Source: CAYTPE01 sp964439885 (GTDB taxonomy: Bacteria; Patescibacteriota; Patescibacteriia; Magasanikbacterales; GWA2-37-8). Taken from it: a DNA stretch of 7,832 bases. The notes below the pieces were generated by a model. That model was not told the origin of the DNA and ran no database searches. It saw nothing but the letters and a program-made list of their open reading frames with translations. The DNA lies in NCBI GenBank assembly GCA_964439885.1, contig CAYTPE010000051.1:1-7832 (forward strand). The letters run 5' to 3'. Both the position numbers and the translations under genes were made by a program. Each line of letters begins with the position of its first letter. Position 1 is the stretch's first letter. Positions 1-5,397 of the stretch are shown piece after piece.

Positions 1-86
1 GAATCCCTTTCACAAAACAATAAAAATGGTTACGTTAGGCCTCATTATTTAAATTAAACAAATTGTAGCTTCTTATAAAAACATCG

Positions 87-112
87 AGCCCTGTACCATC
101 TGGTACAGGGCT
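87..112 (-). terminator. Intrinsic terminator of the lipoprotein gene
   Basis: An 11-bp perfect GC-rich stem (87-97 with 102-112) closes on a 4-base loop (ATCT on the plus strand). On the minus strand it starts 24 bases after the TAG stop of the lipoprotein gene and is followed, after a 5-base CGATG gap, by a run of five T's (plus-strand A's at 77-81). The gap before the T run is longer than ideal. No plus-strand gene reads into it. The AT-rich stretch from 1 to 86 to its left shows no gene. Confidence 0.75.
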
Positions 113-135
113 TTCTCGTTGAGGTGGGCGGCGCG

Positions 136-429
136 CTAGCGCCAGGGGCGGCGGCCGTAGCCGCCGTGGTAGCCGCCCCAGCCGGGGCGGTAGCCCGCCG
201 GGTAGACGGGCATGGGCGGCCGGTACATCGTCCGCGGGGGGTACATCGGCACCCGGTAAACCGGGACGGCCGGGGGGTAGTACCCCCCATAATACCCCGC
301 CTGATAGGCGGGGGGCCGCGGCCCGCACACGCAGGTGCGGGGGATTACCGGCGGCGGGCCGAAGTAAACGGGGATGCAGCCGCCGAGGAAGGCGGCCGCG
401 ATGGCGACGAACAAAATACGTGCGCGCAT
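136..429 (-). CDS. Small Tyr/Pro/Gly-rich lipoprotein, unknown function
   Basis: A 97-residue predicted lipoprotein. The first 18 residues form a classic type II signal: Met-Arg-Ala-Arg, a hydrophobic core (ILFVAIAAAF) and the lipobox LGGC, with Cys18 as the likely lipidated residue. The mature ~80 residues are low-complexity, full of Tyr, Pro, Gly and Arg (GYYGGYYPP-type stretches), with two more cysteines at 33 and 35 and a Gly/Tyr/Arg-rich tail. No catalytic motif is visible; a surface-exposed or envelope-associated role is inferred only. The start at 429 is chosen over an upstream in-frame ATG at 507 because AAGAGGTG sits at the right spacing before it and because the signal peptide begins there. 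Bases 121-420 are about 74% G+C by hand count, against roughly half in a line counted in the neighbouring gene, so the gene looks acquired or placed by misassembly. The ~80-base leader holds a small hairpin (459-464 with 477-482). Confidence 0.7.
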   Translation of the reverse strand: MRARILFVAIAAAFLGGCIPVYFGPPPVIPRTCVCGPRPPAYQAGYYGGYYPPAVPVYRVPMYPPRTMYRPPMPVYPAGYRPGWGGYHGGYGRRPWR

Positions 430-430
430 G

Positions 431-440
431 TTCACCTCTT
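431..440 (-). promoter_or_regulatory. Strong Shine-Dalgarno site of the lipoprotein gene
   Basis: On the minus strand AAGAGGTG lies just before the ATG at 429. It is the only convincing Shine-Dalgarno sequence upstream of a protein gene in this window, and it decides the start codon. Confidence 0.75.
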
Positions 441-516
441 GAGTGTCTGGTAGGCCTGCCACGAAAGACGATCCTCTCGTGGTTAGCCAACGTAAAAACT
501 CAAACAATAACGGTTA

Positions 517-545
517 ATTATACCCTATAACAGCTCTTTTGTCAA
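517..545 (-). promoter_or_regulatory. Perfect consensus sigma70 promoter of the lipoprotein gene
   Basis: On the minus strand TTGACA (540-545) and TATAAT (517-522) are separated by exactly 17 bp, a 12/12 match to the housekeeping consensus. Transcription should begin near 510, giving a leader of about 80 bases. No operator is evident. The other promoters in the window have weak -35 boxes and mostly short or absent leaders, so this one stands apart. Confidence 0.85.
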
Positions 546-564
546 CCATCCACTCACCCAAACC

Positions 565-749
565 GAGCACATGAATCGGCCACTAGCAGTTCGAGTGAGG
601 TGGAGCGGTCCCGACTTTCGCAAGTCGGGATGTGCTCAATGCGACCTTGCTCTTTTGAGCGCAAGCGACACCGAGACTCTGCGCTGGCTGTGGAGGGTTC
701 ATCAGCTCGGCGTTTTTGGGCTCCACCTTTTGTACGCGCAAAAGGTGGA
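565..749. other. Dense inverted-repeat element, possible structured RNA
   Basis: This gap between two genes is packed with self-complementary segments. Stem A pairs GAGCACAT (565-572) with ATGTGCTC (630-637). Nested inside is a perfect hairpin (610-617 with 622-629, loop TCGC; one more pair, 609-630, competes with stem A). A small hairpin pairs 649-652 with 657-660. Another stem pairs CCGAG (671-675) with CTCGG (706-710). At the right end an 11-bp hairpin pairs 722-732 with 739-749. GGTGGAGC at 599-606 is also a perfect complement of GCTCCACC at 720-727, so it competes with the last hairpin. I do not recognise tmRNA, RNase P RNA, SRP RNA or 6S RNA. A 60-codon plus-strand frame (571-753) crosses it, without a ribosome site, and its end is simply the hairpin read as codons. 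The strand, if transcribed, is unknown. Confidence 0.5.
722..749. repeat. 11-bp stem hairpin beyond the metallopeptidase stop
   Basis: TCCACCTTTTG (722-732) is the exact reverse complement of 739-749, around a 6-base centre. It lies 9 bases past the minus-strand metallopeptidase stop and could block 3' exonucleases or end transcription. Neither strand has a clean T run right after the stem, however, so calling it an intrinsic terminator would be weak. Confidence 0.5.
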
Positions 750-758
750 ATAAAAAAT

Positions 759-1319
759 TTATAACCGGTGCGCTCGCAACTCTTTTCTTCTTACACTATA
801 ATCCGGAATCGATATACTTACCAATTTCCAAAATCGCGCCGAGTGGTTCATTTCGCGCAAATGGCAGAGTTCGTGTGCCACAATATACTCCTGAAGCGCT
901 GCGGGCAAAAACACAATTTTGTAGTTAAAACTGAGATTCCCGCGCTGGCTACAGCTCCCCCACCGGCTCGATTGATTGCGAATTGTTACTTTGTGATAGC
1001 GAAAATGATACTGCTCGTTTAATATCATAAGCAGTGTTTTGACGAGTCTATTGGCTGCGGCTCGATGTAGTATATACTGTTGACGGGAGCGAGGCTTTGA
1101 TATTTCGGTCGGTGCCGTGGGCAGTCGAGATAGCTGCTCAGCAATCCACCGCGTGTGGCCTTGTACCCATGCTGTTGCCCGCTCAGCGCTCCCATATTTA
1201 GGGATCGTTACTACCACTGTACCGTTATTTCTCACCCTGAGCACAAACCGCCGCGCGCCGGCGTGGCGGCGAACAATAACGGGAATCTTCTTGTCATTAA
1301 GTTGAAGAATAGAGCGCAT
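759..1319 (-). CDS. YgjP-type (M48-like) zinc metallopeptidase, DUF45 family
   Basis: A 186-residue cytosolic protein with the hallmarks of the YgjP/DUF45 metal-dependent hydrolases. Residues 1-70 form the beta-rich N-terminal part (VIVRRHAGARRFVLRVR, then TVVVTIP). The motif RWGSC is at 119-123, followed by LSFNYKIVFLP. The zinc site is HELCH at 149-153 (His149, catalytic Glu150, His153) with a third ligand candidate in MNHS (His159), then ARFW. Its length fits compact members of the family. The natural substrate of this family is unsettled. There is no signal peptide. The start at 1319 is supported by a -10 hexamer 9 bp upstream, which predicts a leaderless mRNA; no Shine-Dalgarno is present. 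It is transcribed alone, diverging from the membrane-protein pair at 1452. Confidence 0.88.
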   Translation of the reverse strand: MRSILQLNDKKIPVIVRRHAGARRFVLRVRNNGTVVVTIPKYGSAERATAWVQGHTRWIAEQLSRLPTAPTEISKPRSRQQYILHRAAANRLVKTLLMILNEQYHFRYHKVTIRNQSSRWGSCSQRGNLSFNYKIVFLPAALQEYIVAHELCHLREMNHSARFWKLVSISIPDYSVRRKELRAHRL

Positions 1320-1328
1320 AATAGCGCT

Positions 1329-1357
1329 ATCATACCGTGTTCCCGAGCCATTGAAAA
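1329..1357 (-). promoter_or_regulatory. Leaderless promoter of the metallopeptidase gene
   Basis: On the minus strand TATGAT (1329-1334) lies exactly 9 bp before the ATG, so transcription should start at or just before the start codon. TTTTCA (1352-1357) is a 4/6 match to the -35 consensus at 17 bp spacing. Confidence 0.6.
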
Positions 1358-1433
1358 GACTGGGCCCCGAATGTAATGATATGCGTGGATGAGGCCTTTT
1401 AAGCTCTCAAGCATTTTCGGCATTGCAATAATC

Positions 1434-1442
1434 TGCTATACT
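1434..1442 (+). promoter_or_regulatory. Extended -10 leaderless promoter of the membrane-protein pair
   Basis: TGC followed by TATACT (1437-1442) forms an extended -10 box ending 9 bp before the ATG at 1452. The -35 position holds only a weak match. A leaderless transcript is predicted. It diverges from the metallopeptidase promoter within a 132-bp gap. Confidence 0.6.
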
Positions 1443-1451
1443 ACTCACAGT

Positions 1452-1727
1452 ATGATTTCAGTTCCCTTGTACATTTTTCTTTTCGCTTACTTTTTTTTCT
1501 TACTCGCCTGGGGGGTTTTCTTTTTTGTCAACGTTGGTCACCTCGTACACACCGGCACACTCACTATACCGAGTTTTATCGCCACGTTTTTGTTCATTGC
1601 TTTCGCGGCCATCGTTTTGTTTTTCACCCTTGCACAGCTTGCCACAGTTGATTGGCAGCAATCAGTAGTACTATGGAACACCGACTGGCTGGGGCATGTT
1701 TTCTCCTCAAACTTGTCTTCACCATAA
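1452..1727 (+). CDS. Small membrane protein with two or three hydrophobic helices, unknown function
   Basis: A 91-residue hydrophobic protein that I do not recognise. Residues ~4-28 form one long aromatic-rich membrane segment (IFLFAYFFFLLAWGVFFFV), and residues ~42-63 another (FIATFLFIAFAAIVLFFTLA). They flank a short polar stretch with two histidines. The tail (TVDWQQSVVLWNTDWLGHVF) is Trp-rich and may be amphipathic. The ATG at 1452 is preferred to an upstream in-frame ATG at 1389, because an extended -10 box (1434-1442) lies between the two and would leave the upstream start untranscribed. It is followed after only 4 bases by the bPH2 protein, so the two are almost certainly cotranscribed and may form one membrane complex. 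That partnership is inferred from spacing alone. Confidence 0.7.
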   Translation: MISVPLYIFLFAYFFFLLAWGVFFFVNVGHLVHTGTLTIPSFIATFLFIAFAAIVLFFTLAQLATVDWQQSVVLWNTDWLGHVFSSNLSSP

Positions 1728-1731
1728 ACGT

Positions 1732-2301
1732 ATGCAATTGTGTGACTTTATTCACCAGAAATCCTACGAAAAAATAATGTTCCAAGTGCGCCGCTCAGCC
1801 ATCACGTTTGTGCCGGCTTTGGGCGGCTTTGCGCTACTGCTTGCGTTGCCGTTCGCCCTGTGGTTCCTATTGCAAAACGTCTGGCCAGAGCTGCTTACCG
1901 GCCCGATCAGTTTTCCTCTACTCGTTCTGCTCGGCAGCACGTACTTCTTGTCGGTTGGTGTTTTCCTCTACACGTATTTTGTAACGTTCTATCTAGACTT
2001 ACTCGTCGTCACCAACGACCGCCTGATGTCTATCAAACAGCAAGGGCTCTTCGCGCGTACTATTTCCGAGCTTGATTTGTACAAAATTCAAGATATTACT
2101 TCCGAAGTAAAGGGCGTCTTTGCGACAGTTTTCGGATACGGTAAACTGACCGTCCAAACCGCCGGCGCGTCCGAAGAATTTGTCATCGAAGATATCCCCC
2201 ACCCCGAAGAATTACGCCAAGCAATTTTGGATCTGGCCGAAGAAGATCGGCGCCACCATAACATCTCCACCGAGCAGGCGCAGACAGGCATCCCAAAATA
2301 A
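1732..2301 (+). CDS. bPH2 (DUF304) domain membrane protein
   Basis: A 189-residue membrane protein. An N-terminal cytosolic stretch (LCDFIHQKSYEKIMFQVRR) of the type seen in CPR relatives precedes two membrane helices at about 23-48 and 60-88. These are followed by a bacterial pleckstrin-homology-like domain at about 90-170, with the typical opening LVVTNDRLMSIKQQGLF, the ISELDLYKIQDIT strand and the FGYGKLTVQTAG segment. The family (DUF304) is widespread and poorly understood; roles in membrane or envelope homeostasis are proposed. The tail is charged (EEDRRHHN). The start at 1732 is chosen because it gives the expected N-terminus and sits 4 bases after the previous stop. An upstream in-frame ATG at 1696 would overlap that gene by 32 bases. 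No ribosome site is visible, so translation is probably coupled to the upstream gene. Confidence 0.88.
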   Translation: MQLCDFIHQKSYEKIMFQVRRSAITFVPALGGFALLLALPFALWFLLQNVWPELLTGPISFPLLVLLGSTYFLSVGVFLYTYFVTFYLDLLVVTNDRLMSIKQQGLFARTISELDLYKIQDITSEVKGVFATVFGYGKLTVQTAGASEEFVIEDIPHPEELRQAILDLAEEDRRHHNISTEQAQTGIPK

Positions 2302-2327
2302 AACCTCTCGTTGATGCGAGAGGTTTT
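2300..2327. terminator. Bidirectional intrinsic terminator between convergent genes
   Basis: An 11-bp stem (2300-2310 with 2317-2327) with loop TTGATG starts inside the TAA stop of the bPH2 gene. Its AAAACCTCTCG arm supplies A's on one side and T's on the other, so it can end transcription in both directions: plus for the bPH2 unit, minus for the SpoIID gene whose stop lies 40 bases away. A further T run (2335-2339) follows on the plus side. Confidence 0.88.
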
Positions 2328-2367
2328 AAATAATTTTTTAATAATCTCTAAATAACTTCTTACTAAT

Positions 2368-3807
2368 TTAATACACCCGTTCAATCTCAACTCCGGTGTA
2401 GTAATATTTTAAAATTTCTTCAAACGTCCAACCATCTTTATCAGCATGCATCGCCGCGTCGTGCGCGCTCATCCCCACACCATGGCCATACATGATAAGC
2501 CCTTTGTCGTATACTGCTTTCACGCTTCTGAGCCACGGACGATTAGCGGCTCCATCGCGTGTGCGGCCATCTGAATGGCCGAAATAATTGGTCATGACCG
2601 GGTTACCGTGGTACGTCACCATCATCCCAGCTGTATTCTGCGCGGCGAGCACCACATTTGGCATCAGTGCTTCGGAGTAGTAGCCTAAATATATCTGATC
2701 GGCCGAGGTCGGCACCACATCGAATATGTGCGCGTCACTCACCGGAGCCATGCGCACATACGCGTACGTACGCGCTGCTGTCATGAGTGCTTTGAGATAC
2801 TCAGGAGCGCTATCGTTGCTCGTCTCGGCAATGCTTGCAACGTATTGTTCAAGCGGTAATTCATTTATAGCGTAAGCTTCTCTTTTTTTATTAACTCGAT
2901 ACTCAAACGTTCCTCGAAAAACATTGTAATTAGTACTTCCGCGCCCAACGACCCGATGGTCATAATTAAGCAACGTAAAGTAGCTATCGTTGTCGCGCGG
3001 TACCAGACGGATGAAGCTCGGGCTGTCCAGAGTCACATTCTGACTGACAAGATGATAGCTGCCATCGTATGACAGTGTGACAAGCTCTCCCGGCGCGATG
3101 GTGCCTTTATTTTCTCCGCCACTCTCAACATCATACACAAAGGCGGAGCTAAACCGCACCACATCTTTGGTGGTGTAGAGTCCAACCCGAATTCGTGGCT
3201 CGGTAATAAGTTCGCGCGTAGGAGTGACTGCGTCATTCACTGTTACCCCATCGGTAGTTGTGCTCGGTGGTGTGGTAGAAACATGAGCGGCCTCAACCGT
3301 TGTGCTGGGCTGCTCAGGAGAAACCACTTTGATAAGCAGGTAAAAATAAGAGCCTTTTATCCACGTGCTATTTTCCACCGCGAGGGTAAATTCTTCTTTA
3401 TAGGTAGCTTCTCTTTTTGGCGCGTGCAAACGAATGGTGATGTCCGTATTTTGTCCGGTTTTGGCGTTTTTGCTAATTTTGGCAGGGTTATTATTGGCAA
3501 TCCAACTCGTATCCGCAAAATTACTCGCGATATAGCGCGGATTAACGGTGTACAGCGTAACATAGTGTTTGCCCGTAGCGCTCCAAGAGGACTGTCCGGT
3601 GTTTTTAAAGGTGATTGTGACATCTTTCACTTCACCTGGCGCCATCACGATGGGGTCTGGTTCGGTTTGAGATATGTATTTTCCTTGGTATGAAGTATCG
3701 CGATACGTCACTGTCCGGTCGGTCTGTGCCGAAGCGAAATTAAAAAAGAAAAATGAAAAAAGAAAAGTTATGATTGTGATGTGATGTCCGCGAATTCTAT
3801 TTTTCAT
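2368..3807 (-). CDS. Secreted SpoIID-domain protein with an NBR1-like Ig domain
   Basis: A 479-residue exported protein. Residues 1-27 are a Sec signal peptide (hydrophobic core TIITFLFSFFFFNF, cleavage after ASA). Residues ~50-162 resemble the NBR1-type Ig-like domain (APGEVKDVTITFKNTG, SSW, SYFYLLIKVV). A Thr/Ser/Pro-rich linker covers ~166-200. Residues ~205-300 form a beta-rich segment beginning IRVGLYTTKD. The SpoIID domain spans ~300-479: LPLEQYVASIAE (Glu328 at the catalytic position of SpoIID lytic transglycosylases), AARTYAYVR, TSADQIYLGYY, NYFGHSDGRTRD and GHGVGMSAHDAAMHA. SpoIID enzymes cut peptidoglycan glycan strands lacking stem peptides; here a wall-remodelling role outside sporulation is inferred. 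It stands alone, with a leaderless-type promoter 9 bp before the ATG and a shared terminator. Confidence 0.88.
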   Translation of the reverse strand: MKNRIRGHHITIITFLFSFFFFNFASAQTDRTVTYRDTSYQGKYISQTEPDPIVMAPGEVKDVTITFKNTGQSSWSATGKHYVTLYTVNPRYIASNFADTSWIANNNPAKISKNAKTGQNTDITIRLHAPKREATYKEEFTLAVENSTWIKGSYFYLLIKVVSPEQPSTTVEAAHVSTTPPSTTTDGVTVNDAVTPTRELITEPRIRVGLYTTKDVVRFSSAFVYDVESGGENKGTIAPGELVTLSYDGSYHLVSQNVTLDSPSFIRLVPRDNDSYFTLLNYDHRVVGRGSTNYNVFRGTFEYRVNKKREAYAINELPLEQYVASIAETSNDSAPEYLKALMTAARTYAYVRMAPVSDAHIFDVVPTSADQIYLGYYSEALMPNVVLAAQNTAGMMVTYHGNPVMTNYFGHSDGRTRDGAANRPWLRSVKAVYDKGLIMYGHGVGMSAHDAAMHADKDGWTFEEILKYYYTGVEIERVY

Positions 3808-3816
3808 ATGAAAAGT

Positions 3817-3825
3817 ACTATACCA
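3817..3825 (-). promoter_or_regulatory. Extended -10 leaderless promoter of the SpoIID-domain gene
   Basis: On the minus strand TGG then TATAGT (3817-3822) ends exactly 9 bp before the ATG at 3807. The -35 region at 17 bp (TGTTCA) is only a 3/6 match. No Shine-Dalgarno is present. Confidence 0.6.
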
Positions 3826-3874
3826 TATAGAGTCGCCGCTGAACAGTTTATACGCTCGCTTTTATCAAAAAATA

Positions 3875-3883
3875 TGCTATACT
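3875..3883 (+). promoter_or_regulatory. Extended -10 promoter of the flippase gene
   Basis: TGC plus TATACT (3878-3883), identical to the box at 1434-1442, predicts a start near 3890. It leaves a leader of about 50 T-rich bases before the GTG at 3941. This is the longest leader among the promoters other than that of the lipoprotein gene. Confidence 0.55.
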
Positions 3884-3940
3884 ACAATAAATTTTTCAGT
3901 GCTTGTTTGTTTTTAATTTTTCGCTTTTCATTTTAACCGT

Positions 3941-5383
3941 GTGTCTCTTACTCGTTCCGTTGCGCACAACTCACTTATTCAAATCATCAGTAAAATTGTC
4001 AGCGTTCTGCTTGGCTTGGCTGTCATACCACTCATGATCCGAAGTTTGGGCGAAGATCGTTTTGGGTGGTATGTTACCGCTACCGCCTTCTTGCAGTTTG
4101 TGGGAGTGCTTACCGACTTTGGTTTTACCGTAGTGACATCAAACATGCTCGCCGAGCCGAGGTACGACAGATATCAGGTTCTGAACACTGCTTTTTCATG
4201 GCGATTTATTACCGGACTCATCGCGAACGTTATAGCACCGGCCGCCATTTTATTTTTTCCCTATCCCGCGCCTGTAAAATACGCCGTAGCGATCCTTTCG
4301 CTCTCATTTTTTGCCATTTCATTGAATCAAGTATTCATCGGCTATTATCGCGAGCAATTACGTTTGTGGGTGTCTTCGCTTGCTGAAGTCGGCTCGCGTA
4401 TTATTTTACTGGTTGGTATATGGCTGTGCGCGCACGGCAATTGGGGGTTTTTACCTATGATGGGAGCGATAACCCTCGCGTCAGTGATCGGCGCGGCATA
4501 CCAGTGGTGGAATATTCCCTCTATTCGATTTCATATCGATTGGGATATCTCGGCATCACTTTTTCATAAATTATGGCCTACTGCTTTATCGGTAATTTTT
4601 AACGCACTCTATCTCCAAGCCGACCGCGTCATTTTGCCGCTCTATGCTCCAGCTGCAATAGTTGGTTATTATGGTACCGCCTACCGCGTGCTCGATATTG
4701 TGATTCAAATTGCTGCGCTGCTCATGGGCATTGTGATGCCGCTCATCACGTACGCGTGGTCGCGCGGCGATCGAGTAGAATTCAAAAAGCGGTATCAACT
4801 AGGGTTCGACCTCATTGTCCTGGTACTTTTACCCATGATTGTGGGGGCGGCCCTCCTCGCTGACCCTATTATGCGATTTGTGGGTGTGGAACACTATGAA
4901 ATCGCTGGCACCATGCTCCGCTGGCTCAGCGTGTCGATATGTGGCACCTGTTTTGGTATGATTTTCGGACACATTGCTCTGGCTATCAACCGCCAGAAAG
5001 AAACCCTCTGGATTTACGCTTCCGATGCTCTTTTCAGTCTGCTCGGCTATTTCGTTTTTATTCCAATATACGGCTGGCGCGGTGCGGTCGGGGTGACTTT
5101 ATTTTCCGAACTCTATGCCGGTGTCTTACTCACAATCAGTACAATTTACTACTCGCGCACCTTCCCTTCGGTAAAAAACTTTTTTAAAATTGCAATATCC
5201 GCTACCATTATGGGTGTTGTAATATTCTACGCTCCCCACTGGTCAGTTCTACTGCTTATCCCACTCGGTGCTGGTGTCTATGCCCTTTTGGTGGTAGCGC
5301 TCCGAGTGCTCTCGATAGACACGATTCGAGACGTTATATCTCGCCGCAGCGAACTACCCGTTGCTCAGCGCGAACAAATTTGA
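3941..5383 (+). CDS. Flippase, polysaccharide/oligosaccharide exporter (MOP superfamily)
   Basis: A 480-residue polytopic membrane protein of the Wzx-like PST family. It should flip undecaprenyl-linked glycans across the membrane for surface polysaccharide or glycoprotein assembly. The N-terminus has the family pattern: SVAHNSLIQIISKIVSVLLG in helix 1, then RSLGEDRFGWYVTATAF and the DFG-containing segment (VLTDFGFTVVTSNML) in helix 2. Repeated hydrophobic helices continue to about residue 460, roughly 12 to 14 in all, and the C-terminus is short and charged. The start is GTG at 3941, which gives the expected N-terminus; no ATG fits and there is no Shine-Dalgarno. No glycosyltransferase genes lie next to it in the window, so the substrate cannot be named. 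The AI-2E-family gene follows 14 bases after the stop. Confidence 0.88.
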   Translation: MSLTRSVAHNSLIQIISKIVSVLLGLAVIPLMIRSLGEDRFGWYVTATAFLQFVGVLTDFGFTVVTSNMLAEPRYDRYQVLNTAFSWRFITGLIANVIAPAAILFFPYPAPVKYAVAILSLSFFAISLNQVFIGYYREQLRLWVSSLAEVGSRIILLVGIWLCAHGNWGFLPMMGAITLASVIGAAYQWWNIPSIRFHIDWDISASLFHKLWPTALSVIFNALYLQADRVILPLYAPAAIVGYYGTAYRVLDIVIQIAALLMGIVMPLITYAWSRGDRVEFKKRYQLGFDLIVLVLLPMIVGAALLADPIMRFVGVEHYEIAGTMLRWLSVSICGTCFGMIFGHIALAINRQKETLWIYASDALFSLLGYFVFIPIYGWRGAVGVTLFSELYAGVLLTISTIYYSRTFPSVKNFFKIAISATIMGVVIFYAPHWSVLLLIPLGAGVYALLVVALRVLSIDTIRDVISRRSELPVAQREQI

Positions 5384-5389
5384 TACACT
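5361..5389 (+). promoter_or_regulatory. Putative internal leaderless promoter of the AI-2E transporter gene
   Basis: TTGCTC (5361-5366), 17 bp, then TACACT (5384-5389) preceded by TGA forms an extended -10 box. It overlaps the end of the flippase gene and ends 8 bp before the ATG at 5398. It resembles the other leaderless promoters here, so the transporter may be transcribed on its own as well as from the flippase promoter. Confidence 0.4.
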
Positions 5390-5397
5390 ACGCTTAT

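Noticed and set aside
124..453. Long open frame on the plus strand opposite the lipoprotein gene
   Set aside because: High GC removes stop codons in all frames here; it has no promoter or ribosome site, while the minus-strand gene has a full set of signals and a lipobox signal peptide.
565..749. tmRNA, RNase P RNA, SRP RNA or 6S RNA
   Set aside because: None of the conserved cores of these RNAs (for example the tRNA-like end of tmRNA or the SRP Alu/GGAA loops) can be found on either strand.
722..749. Intrinsic terminator for the metallopeptidase gene
   Set aside because: The stem is excellent, but on the minus strand it is followed by GCCCAAAAACG and on the plus strand by ATAAAAAATTT, so no T run follows directly.
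3283..3693. Plus-strand open frame of 136 codons inside the SpoIID-domain gene
   Set aside because: It is antisense to a well-supported domain protein and shows no signals or recognisable protein features.
5380..5383. TTG start for the AI-2E gene overlapping the flippase stop (TTGA)
   Set aside because: It is a possible coupled start, but the ATG at 5398 has a -10-like box at the spacing seen in other genes and begins at the expected N-terminus; the TTG remains an alternative.
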